Virus record (IMG/VR): IMGVR_UViG_3300037010_001654
Coordinates: 1 to 21,583 of that record
Reading direction: 5' to 3' (one strand)
DNA from: a virus
Length of the DNA stretch: 21,583 bases
Numbering within the stretch: position 1 is the stretch's first letter; each line of letters starts with the position of its first letter. The translations under genes and the position numbers were made by a program. The notes beneath the pieces were generated by a model. The model was given only the letters and a program-made list of their open reading frames with translations. It searched no databases and was not told where the DNA came from. Shown here piece by piece: positions 13,569 to 19,701 of this stretch.

Positions 13569-14690
13569 ATGGCAAAAGAAGATGTTAATAGCAAGGATAC
13601 GAAAAACACACCAATGAACCGAAGCGTTTGCGCCGCGAGGGTGGCCAAGCAGGACGAGTTCTATACGCGGTACGTCGACATCCAGAAAGAAGTCGAAGCC
13701 TATCTTGAGTTTGACTCAAATACCTTCCGAGATAAGGTCGTCTATTGCAACTGCGATGATCCATTCAAGAGCAATTTCTTCAAATACTTCGCCATCAACT
13801 TCAACAGGCTTGGTCTCAAAAAGCTGATCTCTACAGGTTTACCCATCGCCGGTCACGAAACATCCCAGAAGCTCACGGCGCTTGCTGTCATTCTCGATCA
13901 GGTGAAAGACGAAAACGGCGATGGCGCCGTGGACGTCACCGATGTCGAGCTTTTCCTCAAGCGCAACCAGACGGCGCAGATTGCGCTGAAAGGCAGCGCC
14001 GACTATCCCGGCGGCGATTTCCGCAGCCCGGAGTGCGTCGACTTCCTGAAACAGGCCGATATCGTCGTCACCAACCCGCCCTTCTCGCTGTTTCGCGAAT
14101 ATGTCGCCCAGATCGTGGCGCACGGGAAGAAGTTTCTCATCATCGGCAACAAGAATGCGATCACCTACAAGGGGGTATTCCCTCTTATCAAGGAGAACAA
14201 GATTTGGGTGGGGGCAACGGCATTTTCGAACGACATGTGGTTCGTTGCTGACTATATTGGAAAGTATAAAAAAGTAGTCGATGGAGTGAAGCTCATCAGT
14301 GTGCCGGCAATCTGGTTCGCCAACATCGACCACGGACGCCTTCATCAGGAACTGCCGCTCATGACTATGACGGACAACCTGAAGTTCAGCAAGCACAAGA
14401 AAATTCGCAGCAAGACGACCTATGACCGCTACGACAACTACGACGCCATCGAGGTGCCTTTCACCGATGCTATCCCTAGCGACTACGACGGCGTGATGGG
14501 CGTTCCCATTACCTTCCTCGACAAGTACAACCCGGAGCAGTTTGAGATATTAGGTGGCACCGAAAGTGAAGGTAAGGGCCGTTCAAATGGTCTGTGGTGT
14601 GGAGGGGCTACGCAAGCGTTAGTCAATGGCAGGAAAATCTATAAGCGCCTTTTCATTCGTCACCGCCGTCCGACCACAAAAGGGAAGTAG
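13569..14690 (+). CDS. EcoRI-family adenine-specific DNA methyltransferase
   Basis: 373 aa. The N-terminal KQDEFYTRYVDIQKEVEAYL, then VVYCNCDDPFKSNFFKYF, and the catalytic motif VTNPPFSLFREYV (NPPF at 169-172) match the EcoRI methylase family. These enzymes move a methyl group from S-adenosylmethionine to the N6 of adenine. No partner endonuclease is nearby, so the likely job is to protect phage DNA. At least nine GAATTC sites remain in this window (for example 2515, 3938, 6241, 12174), which is compatible with protection rather than avoidance, though phage family members need not share EcoRI specificity. The core (about 13900-14150) is visibly richer in GC than the small genes before it, which suggests a separate origin. 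The C-terminus (GRSNGLWCGGATQALVNGRKI) is complete. Confidence 0.9.
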   Translation: MAKEDVNSKDTKNTPMNRSVCAARVAKQDEFYTRYVDIQKEVEAYLEFDSNTFRDKVVYCNCDDPFKSNFFKYFAINFNRLGLKKLISTGLPIAGHETSQKLTALAVILDQVKDENGDGAVDVTDVELFLKRNQTAQIALKGSADYPGGDFRSPECVDFLKQADIVVTNPPFSLFREYVAQIVAHGKKFLIIGNKNAITYKGVFPLIKENKIWVGATAFSNDMWFVADYIGKYKKVVDGVKLISVPAIWFANIDHGRLHQELPLMTMTDNLKFSKHKKIRSKTTYDRYDNYDAIEVPFTDAIPSDYDGVMGVPITFLDKYNPEQFEILGGTESEGKGRSNGLWCGGATQALVNGRKIYKRLFIRHRRPTTKGK

Positions 14691-14692
14691 AC

Positions 14693-14767
14693 ATGAAGAA
14701 GTTTAGGACTGGTAAGTCACGACTGGATGATGTAGACTTCCATTCCCGTTTTTCAGCCACAACATAA
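14693..14767 (+). CDS. Possible 24-aa microprotein before nrdA
   Basis: ATG 14693 with GGGAAG just upstream opens a 24-aa frame (MKKFRTGKSRLDDVDFHSRF and four more residues) that fills most of the gap between the methyltransferase and nrdA. It contains a weak copy of the palindromic promoter element (GTAAGTCA at 14711, CGAC, TGGAT). It could be a leader peptide, or the site may simply be regulatory DNA. Support is limited to the ribosome binding site and spacing. Confidence 0.28.
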   Translation: MKKFRTGKSRLDDVDFHSRFSATT

Positions 14768-14779
14768 GGACAAAATTAG

Positions 14780-16999
14780 ATGGATGTAATTAAACGTGAC
14801 GGCTCAACGGAGCCGCTCTCAATCGAGAAGATTCACAACGTAGTAGGATGGGCCTGCTCTGGTCTGGATGTTTCGCAGTCCGAAGTTGAGGTTGAGGCGC
14901 ATTTGATGTTCTTTGATAAAATCAAGACAAGCGATATTCATGAGGCGCTGATTAAAGCCGCCGCAACGCTGATCTCCGCCAACCGTCAAGATTACAGTTT
15001 TGTGGCCGCGCGTCTGCTGCTGCAAAAGCTCTACAAGGAAGTGGCAAAGTCCACCGAATACCCGCACATCGCCGATTACCTCAACGCGGCGGTCAAGGAG
15101 GGTCGTGTAGCGCCAGCGCTGCTGACGTTTGACTTGAACCGCATCAACGCCGCGATCAAGAAGAAACGCGACCTGCAATTTACTTATTTGGGCCTGCAAA
15201 CTATAGCCGACCGCTATTTGATTCGTAAGACGCACCTGGACGGCCAGGGCAATGCGCAGATTCTCGAATTGCCGCAACACTTCTGGATGCGCGTCGCGAT
15301 GGGGTTGGCGCTCAACGAGAAGGACCGCGAGGCTCGTGCCATTGAATTTTACGATGCGCTGTCGTCCTTTCTGTTTGTCAGCTCCACACCGACGTTGTTT
15401 AATTCTGGCACTCTGCATTCTCAACTTTCTTCCTGTTACCTGAACACTGTCGAAGACAGCATCGACGGCATCTACGGCACAATTCACGAGTGCGCCAACC
15501 TGTCGAAGTACGCAGGTGGCATTGGCACCGACTGGACGCGCGTTCGTCCCGCCAACGACGCAATTCTTGGCACCAATGGTAAGTCTTCCGGCATTGTGCC
15601 TTACCTCAAGGTGTTCAATGATACTGCCGTAGCGGTGAACCAAGGCGGCAAAAGAAAAGGTGCGTTTTCGGCATATCTGGAGCCGTGGCACCCCGATTTG
15701 TACGATTTCATCGACCTGAAAAAGAACTCCGGTGACGAACGTCGCCGCGCACATGACATTTTCCCCGCACTGTGGGCTAATGATCTGTTCATGAAGCGTG
15801 TCGAGGAGCAGAGTGAGTGGAGCTTCTTCAGTCCGAAGGAGTTTCCAGAACTTCACGAGCTACATGGCGATGCCTTCGAAGCACGTTATGTCGAGCTGGA
15901 GCAGGCTGGCAAGGCCCGTTTCTCACGACCAGCAATGGAAGTGTGGAAGAAGATTCTGACCAGCCTATTTGAAACTGGTCATCCGTGGATGACATTCAAG
16001 GACGAATGCAACCGTCGCAACCCGCAAGATCACGTTGGCGTGATTCACAATTCCAATTTATGCACCGAGGTCGTGCTGAATACGTCCGACGATGAAACCG
16101 CCGTGTGTAATCTCGGCTCGCTGAACTTGTCGCGCATCAAAGGCGATGACGAACTGCGCCGCGTCATTCATACCGGCATGCGAATGCTCGACAATGTGGT
16201 GGACATCAACTTCTACCCATCCGAACGCGCCAAGAGCGCCAATATGCGGCACCGTCCGGTCGGCATGGGTGTGATGGGCTACACCGAATGGCTGGTACAG
16301 AAAGGGATTGACTGGGAATCAGAGGCGCACGTCGAAGCGGCTGATAATCTGTTCGAGCGTATCAGCTATCACGCCATCGAAGCGTCAAGTGACTTGGCTG
16401 CCGAGCGCGGTTCTTACGCCAGTTTCGCGGGTTCGAAGTGGAGTCGCGGCATTTTGCCGGTCGACACCGCGCGGAAGGTTGGCGCGGTTCTGATGCAATG
16501 GGAAGCCCTGCGCGAGAAGGTAAAAGCTCAAGGCATGCGTAACTCGAACTGTATGGCAATCGCGCCGACCGCCACCATTGCAAATATCGCCGGCACCACA
16601 CCCTGTATCGAGCCGATCTTTGAACGTCAGTACACCAAGTCCAACCTCTCCGGCAGCTTCACTGTGGCAGATCCATGCTTGCGTTATGGCAAGCCGGAAC
16701 TGTGCAAGGAAGCGTTTGAAATCGCGACGATCTGGATCATTAGGGCCGCAGCCGTGCGTCAAAAGTGGATCGACCAGTCGCAGTCCGTGAATGTGTTTGT
16801 CAAGCATGGTATTCGTGGCGCGGAATTGGCTGACATTTACATGACCGCGTGGAAGATGGGCCTGAAAACGACCTATTACCTTCGCAGCCAGTCAGCTCAG
16901 CTCGCCACATTGTCGAACGAAGCGTCAGGGGTGGTTAAGGAAGGGCCGAAAGTGAATTTCTGTTCTATTTCGGACCCTAGTTGTGAAAGCTGCCAGTAG
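14780..16999 (+). CDS. nrdA: Ribonucleotide reductase class I, alpha subunit
   Basis: 739 aa, a full-length class I NrdA. An N-terminal ATP-cone (MDVIKRDGSTEPLSIEKIHN and the helices that follow) indicates allosteric activity control. Active-site residues are present: C219 (SSCYL), the N426-C428-E430 set in NLCTE, C443 (AVCNLGS), the adjacent tyrosines of the radical path (TTYYLRSQSA) and the C-terminal redox pair C735-x-x-C738 (CESCQ). It reduces ribonucleoside diphosphates to deoxy forms, with NrdB supplying the radical. The redox tail needs thioredoxin or glutaredoxin, and none is encoded here, so a host protein is probably used. AAGGA upstream supports ATG 14780. nrdB follows after a separate palindromic promoter. 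Confidence 0.96.
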   Translation: MDVIKRDGSTEPLSIEKIHNVVGWACSGLDVSQSEVEVEAHLMFFDKIKTSDIHEALIKAAATLISANRQDYSFVAARLLLQKLYKEVAKSTEYPHIADYLNAAVKEGRVAPALLTFDLNRINAAIKKKRDLQFTYLGLQTIADRYLIRKTHLDGQGNAQILELPQHFWMRVAMGLALNEKDREARAIEFYDALSSFLFVSSTPTLFNSGTLHSQLSSCYLNTVEDSIDGIYGTIHECANLSKYAGGIGTDWTRVRPANDAILGTNGKSSGIVPYLKVFNDTAVAVNQGGKRKGAFSAYLEPWHPDLYDFIDLKKNSGDERRRAHDIFPALWANDLFMKRVEEQSEWSFFSPKEFPELHELHGDAFEARYVELEQAGKARFSRPAMEVWKKILTSLFETGHPWMTFKDECNRRNPQDHVGVIHNSNLCTEVVLNTSDDETAVCNLGSLNLSRIKGDDELRRVIHTGMRMLDNVVDINFYPSERAKSANMRHRPVGMGVMGYTEWLVQKGIDWESEAHVEAADNLFERISYHAIEASSDLAAERGSYASFAGSKWSRGILPVDTARKVGAVLMQWEALREKVKAQGMRNSNCMAIAPTATIANIAGTTPCIEPIFERQYTKSNLSGSFTVADPCLRYGKPELCKEAFEIATIWIIRAAAVRQKWIDQSQSVNVFVKHGIRGAELADIYMTAWKMGLKTTYYLRSQSAQLATLSNEASGVVKEGPKVNFCSISDPSCESCQ

Positions 17000-17000
17000 C

Positions 17001-17028
17001 AGGTAAGTCACAACTGACTACAATTAAT
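17001..17028 (+). promoter_or_regulatory. Palindromic promoter between nrdA and nrdB
   Basis: GGTAAGTCA, CAAC, TGACT (arms 17006-17010 and 17015-17019) abut a -10 TACAAT (17019-17024) followed by TAA. No clear -35 is visible at 17-nt spacing. The element lies 2 nt after the nrdA stop and about 50 nt before nrdB, so nrdB can be transcribed separately from nrdA. Confidence 0.68.
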
Positions 17029-17071
17029 GACAGGTGAGGCGCGGTGCCCCACTTTTCAAAGGAGATTCTAA

Positions 17072-18073
17072 ATGAGTAAATATGCAGACAGGGTGAACAG
17101 CCGACGCATCATCGAAGGCCCGAAAGATAATTTGATGGCTATTTCGCCGATGAAGCACCCGTGGGCGCGTGAAATTTGGCGCGTCATGGCGGCAAATACA
17201 TGGTTTCCGCAGGAAATCGACTTGTCTCGTGATGTGCGAGACTACAAGACGACACTGACGGACGCCGAGCGCACCATGTACGACAAGGCGCTGGCCTTTC
17301 TGTCGAATCTGGACGGCATTCAGTTCAACAACCTGATTCACAATATCGGCCATTACATCACTTCGCCCGAAGTCTCGATGTGCATCAGTCGTCAGGCATT
17401 TGAAGAAGCAAATCATGTAGACTCTTACGCCACCATGATCGAGGCTATATCGCTCGATCCAATGTCGGTCTATATGACGTTTGAGCGCGACGAAATGCTC
17501 GCCGCCAAGAATGAATACATTATGCAGAAAAGTCTCGCATTGAAGGAAGACTATTCTGCGAAGAATTTTGCCCTGGCTGTAGTAGCGAACATCATTCTTG
17601 AAGGTATCTATTTTTTCAGTGGCTTTTTGGCGTTCTACGTGCTGGCCCGCAACGGCAAGATGCTCGGCTCGTGCGATATGATTCGCTTGATCCAGCGCGA
17701 CGAACAAGGCACGCACTTGCAACTGTTCGTGCATATCTTCAAGGCGTTGCAGGTCGAGCGCCCTGAACTGTTCGATGAGGACTTCTACGCGCAGGCGCGA
17801 AAGCTCTTCGAGGGAGCAACCGAACTGGAAAGTGCCTGGGGCCGCTACATCATTCGTGATGGCGTTCTGGGTATCACGGATACGATCATCGACGATTACA
17901 TCAAACACCTAGCGAACGACCGCGCAGCCATGATCGGTATGTCGCCTATTTACCCAGGCGTGAAGAACCCCGTTGCCTGGGTGGAGAAATTCAGCGAAGT
18001 GCGCGGCACGGAGACTAACTTTTTCGAAGGAAAAGTCACTAACTATGCCGTAGGTGGCACACTCGACTGGTAA
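17072..18073 (+). CDS. nrdB: Ribonucleotide reductase class I, beta subunit
   Basis: 333 aa. Di-metal ligands are visible: D81, E112 and H115 (EANH), E177 (ILEGIY) and E211 with H215. The radical tyrosine candidate is Y119, four residues after H115 as in E. coli NrdB. The second Glu/His pair reads RDEQGTH, giving ExxxH instead of the usual ExxH, as if one residue were inserted in that helix. The C-terminus is complete (NYAVGGTLDW), suitable for docking to NrdA. It generates the tyrosyl radical used by NrdA. ATG 17072 follows AAAGGAG. It has its own palindromic promoter, and the tRNA/tmRNA cassette follows. Confidence 0.95.
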   Translation: MSKYADRVNSRRIIEGPKDNLMAISPMKHPWAREIWRVMAANTWFPQEIDLSRDVRDYKTTLTDAERTMYDKALAFLSNLDGIQFNNLIHNIGHYITSPEVSMCISRQAFEEANHVDSYATMIEAISLDPMSVYMTFERDEMLAAKNEYIMQKSLALKEDYSAKNFALAVVANIILEGIYFFSGFLAFYVLARNGKMLGSCDMIRLIQRDEQGTHLQLFVHIFKALQVERPELFDEDFYAQARKLFEGATELESAWGRYIIRDGVLGITDTIIDDYIKHLANDRAAMIGMSPIYPGVKNPVAWVEKFSEVRGTETNFFEGKVTNYAVGGTLDW

Positions 18074-18091
18074 AACTTGCCTGAGTTTTGC

Positions 18092-18124
18092 TTGTAAACA
18101 TAAGTCATTATTGACTATAATTAA
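18092..18124 (+). promoter_or_regulatory. Palindromic promoter for tRNA/tmRNA cassette
   Basis: The best-formed copy of the element. A -35-like TTGTAA (18092-18097), an 18-nt spacer and TATAAT (18116-18121) followed by TAA surround the perfect palindrome AGTCA (18103-18107), TTAT, TGACT (18112-18116). It lies 31 nt before the tRNA. A short A/T-rich hairpin (AAAACT/AGTTTT, 18072-18089) sits between it and the nrdB stop. Confidence 0.78.
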
Positions 18125-18151
18125 ACAAGTGAAAAGCAAGCAGTAACGAAT

Positions 18152-18225
18152 GCCGGGTTAGCTCAGTTGGCTAGAGCGCACGATTGATAAACGTGAAGAC
18201 GCCTGTTCGAGTCAGGCACCTGGCG
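18152..18225 (+). tRNA. tRNA-Ile (anticodon GAU)
   Basis: The cloverleaf is complete: acceptor GCCGGGT/ACCTGGC (one G-U pair), D-arm GCTC/GAGC, anticodon stem CACGA/ACGTG with loop TTGATAA (anticodon GAT), variable loop AAGAC, T-arm GCCTG-TTCGAGT-CAGGC. Two oddities: the last anticodon-stem pair (31-39) is A-A, and position 73 is G, whereas isoleucine tRNAs normally carry A73. CCA is not encoded (TCA follows). It is transcribed from the palindromic promoter just upstream and is probably processed from a joint transcript with the tmRNA. Confidence 0.88.
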
Positions 18226-18240
18226 TCAGAAATTGTCGTA

Positions 18241-18525
18241 ACCCCCTTGAAATTGAAGGTGTGTCGGACGCGGGGGCAGTGCCCGCCGCCTCCACCAAAA
18301 GAGTATCGCAGTATTCTTTTGATGGGGGCGACACAGATTCGACGGCGCATTTAGGTGGAGAGGGCGACACGGTAGGCGATGACCGTAAATCAAGCAAATC
18401 CAGTAAATGCAAACGATAGCACTTACCTGAAAGCCGCCTAAACGGCGATTTCGGGGCGCTCATCACGGTAGCAATACCGTCCTGGCAACAGAAGGATGAG
18501 GAGGTTGGTTCTCGCAAGAGAGCCT
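18241..18525 (+). ncRNA. ssrA: Circularly permuted (two-piece) tmRNA
   Basis: The parts occur in permuted order. First comes the acceptor piece, ending in a T-arm-like stem GCGGG/CCCGC, then CGCCTCC and an encoded ACCA (3' end at 18297). Next is a 26-nt intervening hairpin (AAAAGAGTA/TATTCTTTT, 18298-18323). Then the coding piece starts GGGGGCG at 18324, followed by ATTCGACGG, typical of tmRNA 5' ends. GGGGGCG pairs with CGCCTCC (one G-U). GCGCATTT (18345-18352) can pair with AGGTGTGT (18257-18264) as the P2 helix. A tag frame encodes ANDSTYLKAA (18409-18441), with the stop inside a GCCG/CGGC hairpin, then ACGGTA-GCAA-TACCGT. The T-loop GGCAGTG is not the usual TTCRANY. tmRNA frees stalled ribosomes with SmpB and tags the product for proteolysis. 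The outer ends (about 18241 and 18525) are estimates. Confidence 0.85.
18409..18441 (+). other. tmRNA tag reading frame (ANDSTYLKAA)
   Basis: The resume codon is GCA at 18409, followed by AAC GAT AGC ACT TAC CTG AAA GCC GCC and TAA. The start AND and the C-terminal Ala-Ala are typical of proteobacterial tags. The usual final LAA is KAA here, with Leu two residues further in (LKAA). Such a change near the protease-recognition end could alter ClpXP handling of tagged proteins. Confidence 0.85.
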
Positions 18526-18656
18526 ACTTCGAAGCTGACGGCAAAGTCCGGCAAGTCCGGCAAGTCCGGCAAGTCCGGCATTGCCGGAGTGTCTCTGCTT
18601 AGTTCTGTTTTTACAGACAACGCAATTCGGTCGTCAGCCGTCAGCTTCGAAGTAGG
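18523..18656 (+). repeat. 20-bp perfect inverted repeat after tmRNA
   Basis: CCTACTTCGAAGCTGACGGC (18523-18542) and its exact complement (18637-18656) enclose 94 nt. The loop contains four tandem 9-bp units, an inverted GCCGG copy (18583-18587) and a small hairpin TCTGT/ACAGA. The structure starts where the tmRNA body should end. It may be a 3' processing or protection stem, a terminator-like element without a clear T tract, or a small inserted element. Confidence 0.8.
18544..18579 (+). repeat. Four tandem AAGTCCGGC units
   Basis: Four identical 9-bp copies of AAGTCCGGC occur in a row (18544-18552, 18553-18561, 18562-18570, 18571-18579), followed by ATTGCCGGA, whose GCCGG is complementary to part of the unit (CCGGC). 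Perfect identity implies recent slippage expansion or selection for repeated binding or pairing sites. The units lie inside the 20-bp inverted repeat. Confidence 0.92.
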
Positions 18657-18730
18657 GCGACCACAAAGGTATCGCCATGTAATACGTGAGTCGGAATCGT
18701 AACCTGATAAACTCTTTGAAAGGAGAGCGC

Positions 18731-18913
18731 ATGCCTGTTTTTGATTATCGCTGTGAGTGTGGACATGAACAAGAAAAGTTCGTGCGAAGCGCGGAACAGC
18801 TTGTCGAGTGTCCGAAGTGCGGTGCTGCGATGAAGAGGCAATTGGCCGCGCCAGGAGACTTTAAGTGCAAAGGCGACGGGTTTTACAAGCCTGGCGCCAA
18901 TTTCAAAAAGTGA
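18731..18913 (+). CDS. FmdB-type zinc-ribbon protein
   Basis: 60 aa from ATG 18731, with GAAAGGAGAG upstream. MPVFDYRCECGHEQEKFV followed by VECPKCGAAMKRQ matches the FmdB family putative regulatory zinc ribbon. Here the first knuckle is CxC (C8, C10) rather than the common CxxC, and the second is CPKC (C27, C30). C46 (FKCKGDGFY) is extra. The C-terminus GFYKPGANFKK is typical. The molecular role of the family is poorly defined. It is the first protein gene after the RNA cassette. Confidence 0.78.
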   Translation: MPVFDYRCECGHEQEKFVRSAEQLVECPKCGAAMKRQLAAPGDFKCKGDGFYKPGANFKK

Positions 18914-18921
18914 AGGATAAA

Positions 18922-19161
18922 ATGCGAAAAGTTATTGGATTTATCATCATGGTCTGTGCGGTCATTGTTGGCGCCTACGCGGGAATCGTATGGGCATTGA
19001 TCGGCGGGATTGTTGATGTTGTCAATGCATTCAAGGCGCCGTCTGTTGATGCCTGGGGCGTGGGGATTGGTGTTGTCAAGATTCTGTTCTGCAGTGTAAT
19101 CGGCTGGGGAACAATCACAATCGGCGTGTTCATTGGCGCCATCGTCGTCGGCGACAAATAA
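18922..19161 (+). CDS. Small hydrophobic membrane protein
   Basis: 79 aa from ATG 18922, with GAAGGA upstream, 8 nt after the zinc-ribbon gene. The protein is almost wholly hydrophobic: a segment at about 4-34 (VIGFIIMVCAVIVGAYAGIV and WALIGGIVDVV), a short polar turn (NAFKAPSVDAWG), and a second long segment at about 47-76. The Gly-rich helices suggest two or three membrane passes. It resembles small membrane proteins seen in other phages, with no known function. Confidence 0.68.
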   Translation: MRKVIGFIIMVCAVIVGAYAGIVWALIGGIVDVVNAFKAPSVDAWGVGIGVVKILFCSVIGWGTITIGVFIGAIVVGDK

Positions 19162-19173
19162 GGAAACAAAATA

Positions 19174-19701
19174 ATGAAGAAAACAATACTGGCGCTTTCT
19201 GTGGCGCTGTCACTTACAAGCGCGTCCGCTATGGCGTTCGATCTGAACGACTGTTCTGCATACTTTTCGCCGCACGGCGGCGTAACTGATGCTCTTGTCA
19301 AGTATATCGACACGGCGAAATCGAGCGTTCGCGTTCTTGCCTATAATTTCACTTCAAAACCCGTGGCGCAAGCTCTGATTGATGCACACAAGCGCGGCGT
19401 GGATGTTCAGATAGTGTTGGACAAAAGCGTGCCGACCGAGCGCAACAGTGCGCTTCCTGACCTTCTTGTCGCTGGCGTGGTGTCGTACATCGACAAGGCG
19501 CACAAAATCGCGCACAACAAGACAATCCTGGTCGACGGCGAGTGGATTGAGACAGGCAGCTTCAATTACAGTCCCAACGCCGAAAATTTCAATGGCGAAA
19601 ATGCTTTGATCTGCCACGGCGTCGAAGCCTACGCGCAGTACAACGCGGATTGGGAAAAGCACAAGGCACATTCGACACTTACGGAGGTAACATCAAAATG
19701 A
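19174..19701 (+). CDS. Exported PLD-family nuclease (Nuc-like)
   Basis: 175 aa. A classic Sec signal peptide (MKK, hydrophobic core, SASAMA, cleavage near residue 21) precedes a single phospholipase D-type domain. The HKD motif is H114-x-K116-x4-D121 (HNKTILVD), followed by G128-S129-x-N131 (TGSFNYS). Single-HKD proteins of this size, such as the plasmid endonuclease Nuc, dimerise and cut DNA without metal. Export would place it in the periplasm, where it could degrade incoming DNA or salvage nucleotides. ATG 19174 follows AAGGAAAC, and the stop overlaps thyX by ATGA. Phage export of a nuclease in a nucleotide-metabolism operon is notable. Confidence 0.87.
   Translation: MKKTILALSVALSLTSASAMAFDLNDCSAYFSPHGGVTDALVKYIDTAKSSVRVLAYNFTSKPVAQALIDAHKRGVDVQIVLDKSVPTERNSALPDLLVAGVVSYIDKAHKIAHNKTILVDGEWIETGSFNYSPNAENFNGENALICHGVEAYAQYNADWEKHKAHSTLTEVTSK

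Noticed and set aside
14819-15856. Long open frame (345 codons) on the minus strand opposite nrdA
   Set aside because: It is antisense to a clearly conserved gene, has no family resemblance, and reflects codon bias of the + strand gene. The same applies to the minus-strand frames at 915-1685, 1972-2721, 17024-17908 and 19629-20438.
18072-18089. AAAACT/AGTTTT hairpin after nrdB as a terminator
   Set aside because: The stem is 6 bp and A/T-rich, with no T tract after it; too weak to call.
18544-18579. Tandem repeats considered as a CRISPR-like array
   Set aside because: The units are only 9 bp and directly adjacent, with no spacers.
18496-18702. Open frame with four Lys-Ser-Gly repeats downstream of the tmRNA
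   Set aside because: The frame runs from the tmRNA body through the 20-bp inverted repeat; a 9-bp repeat stays open in any frame without stops. There is no ribosome binding site.
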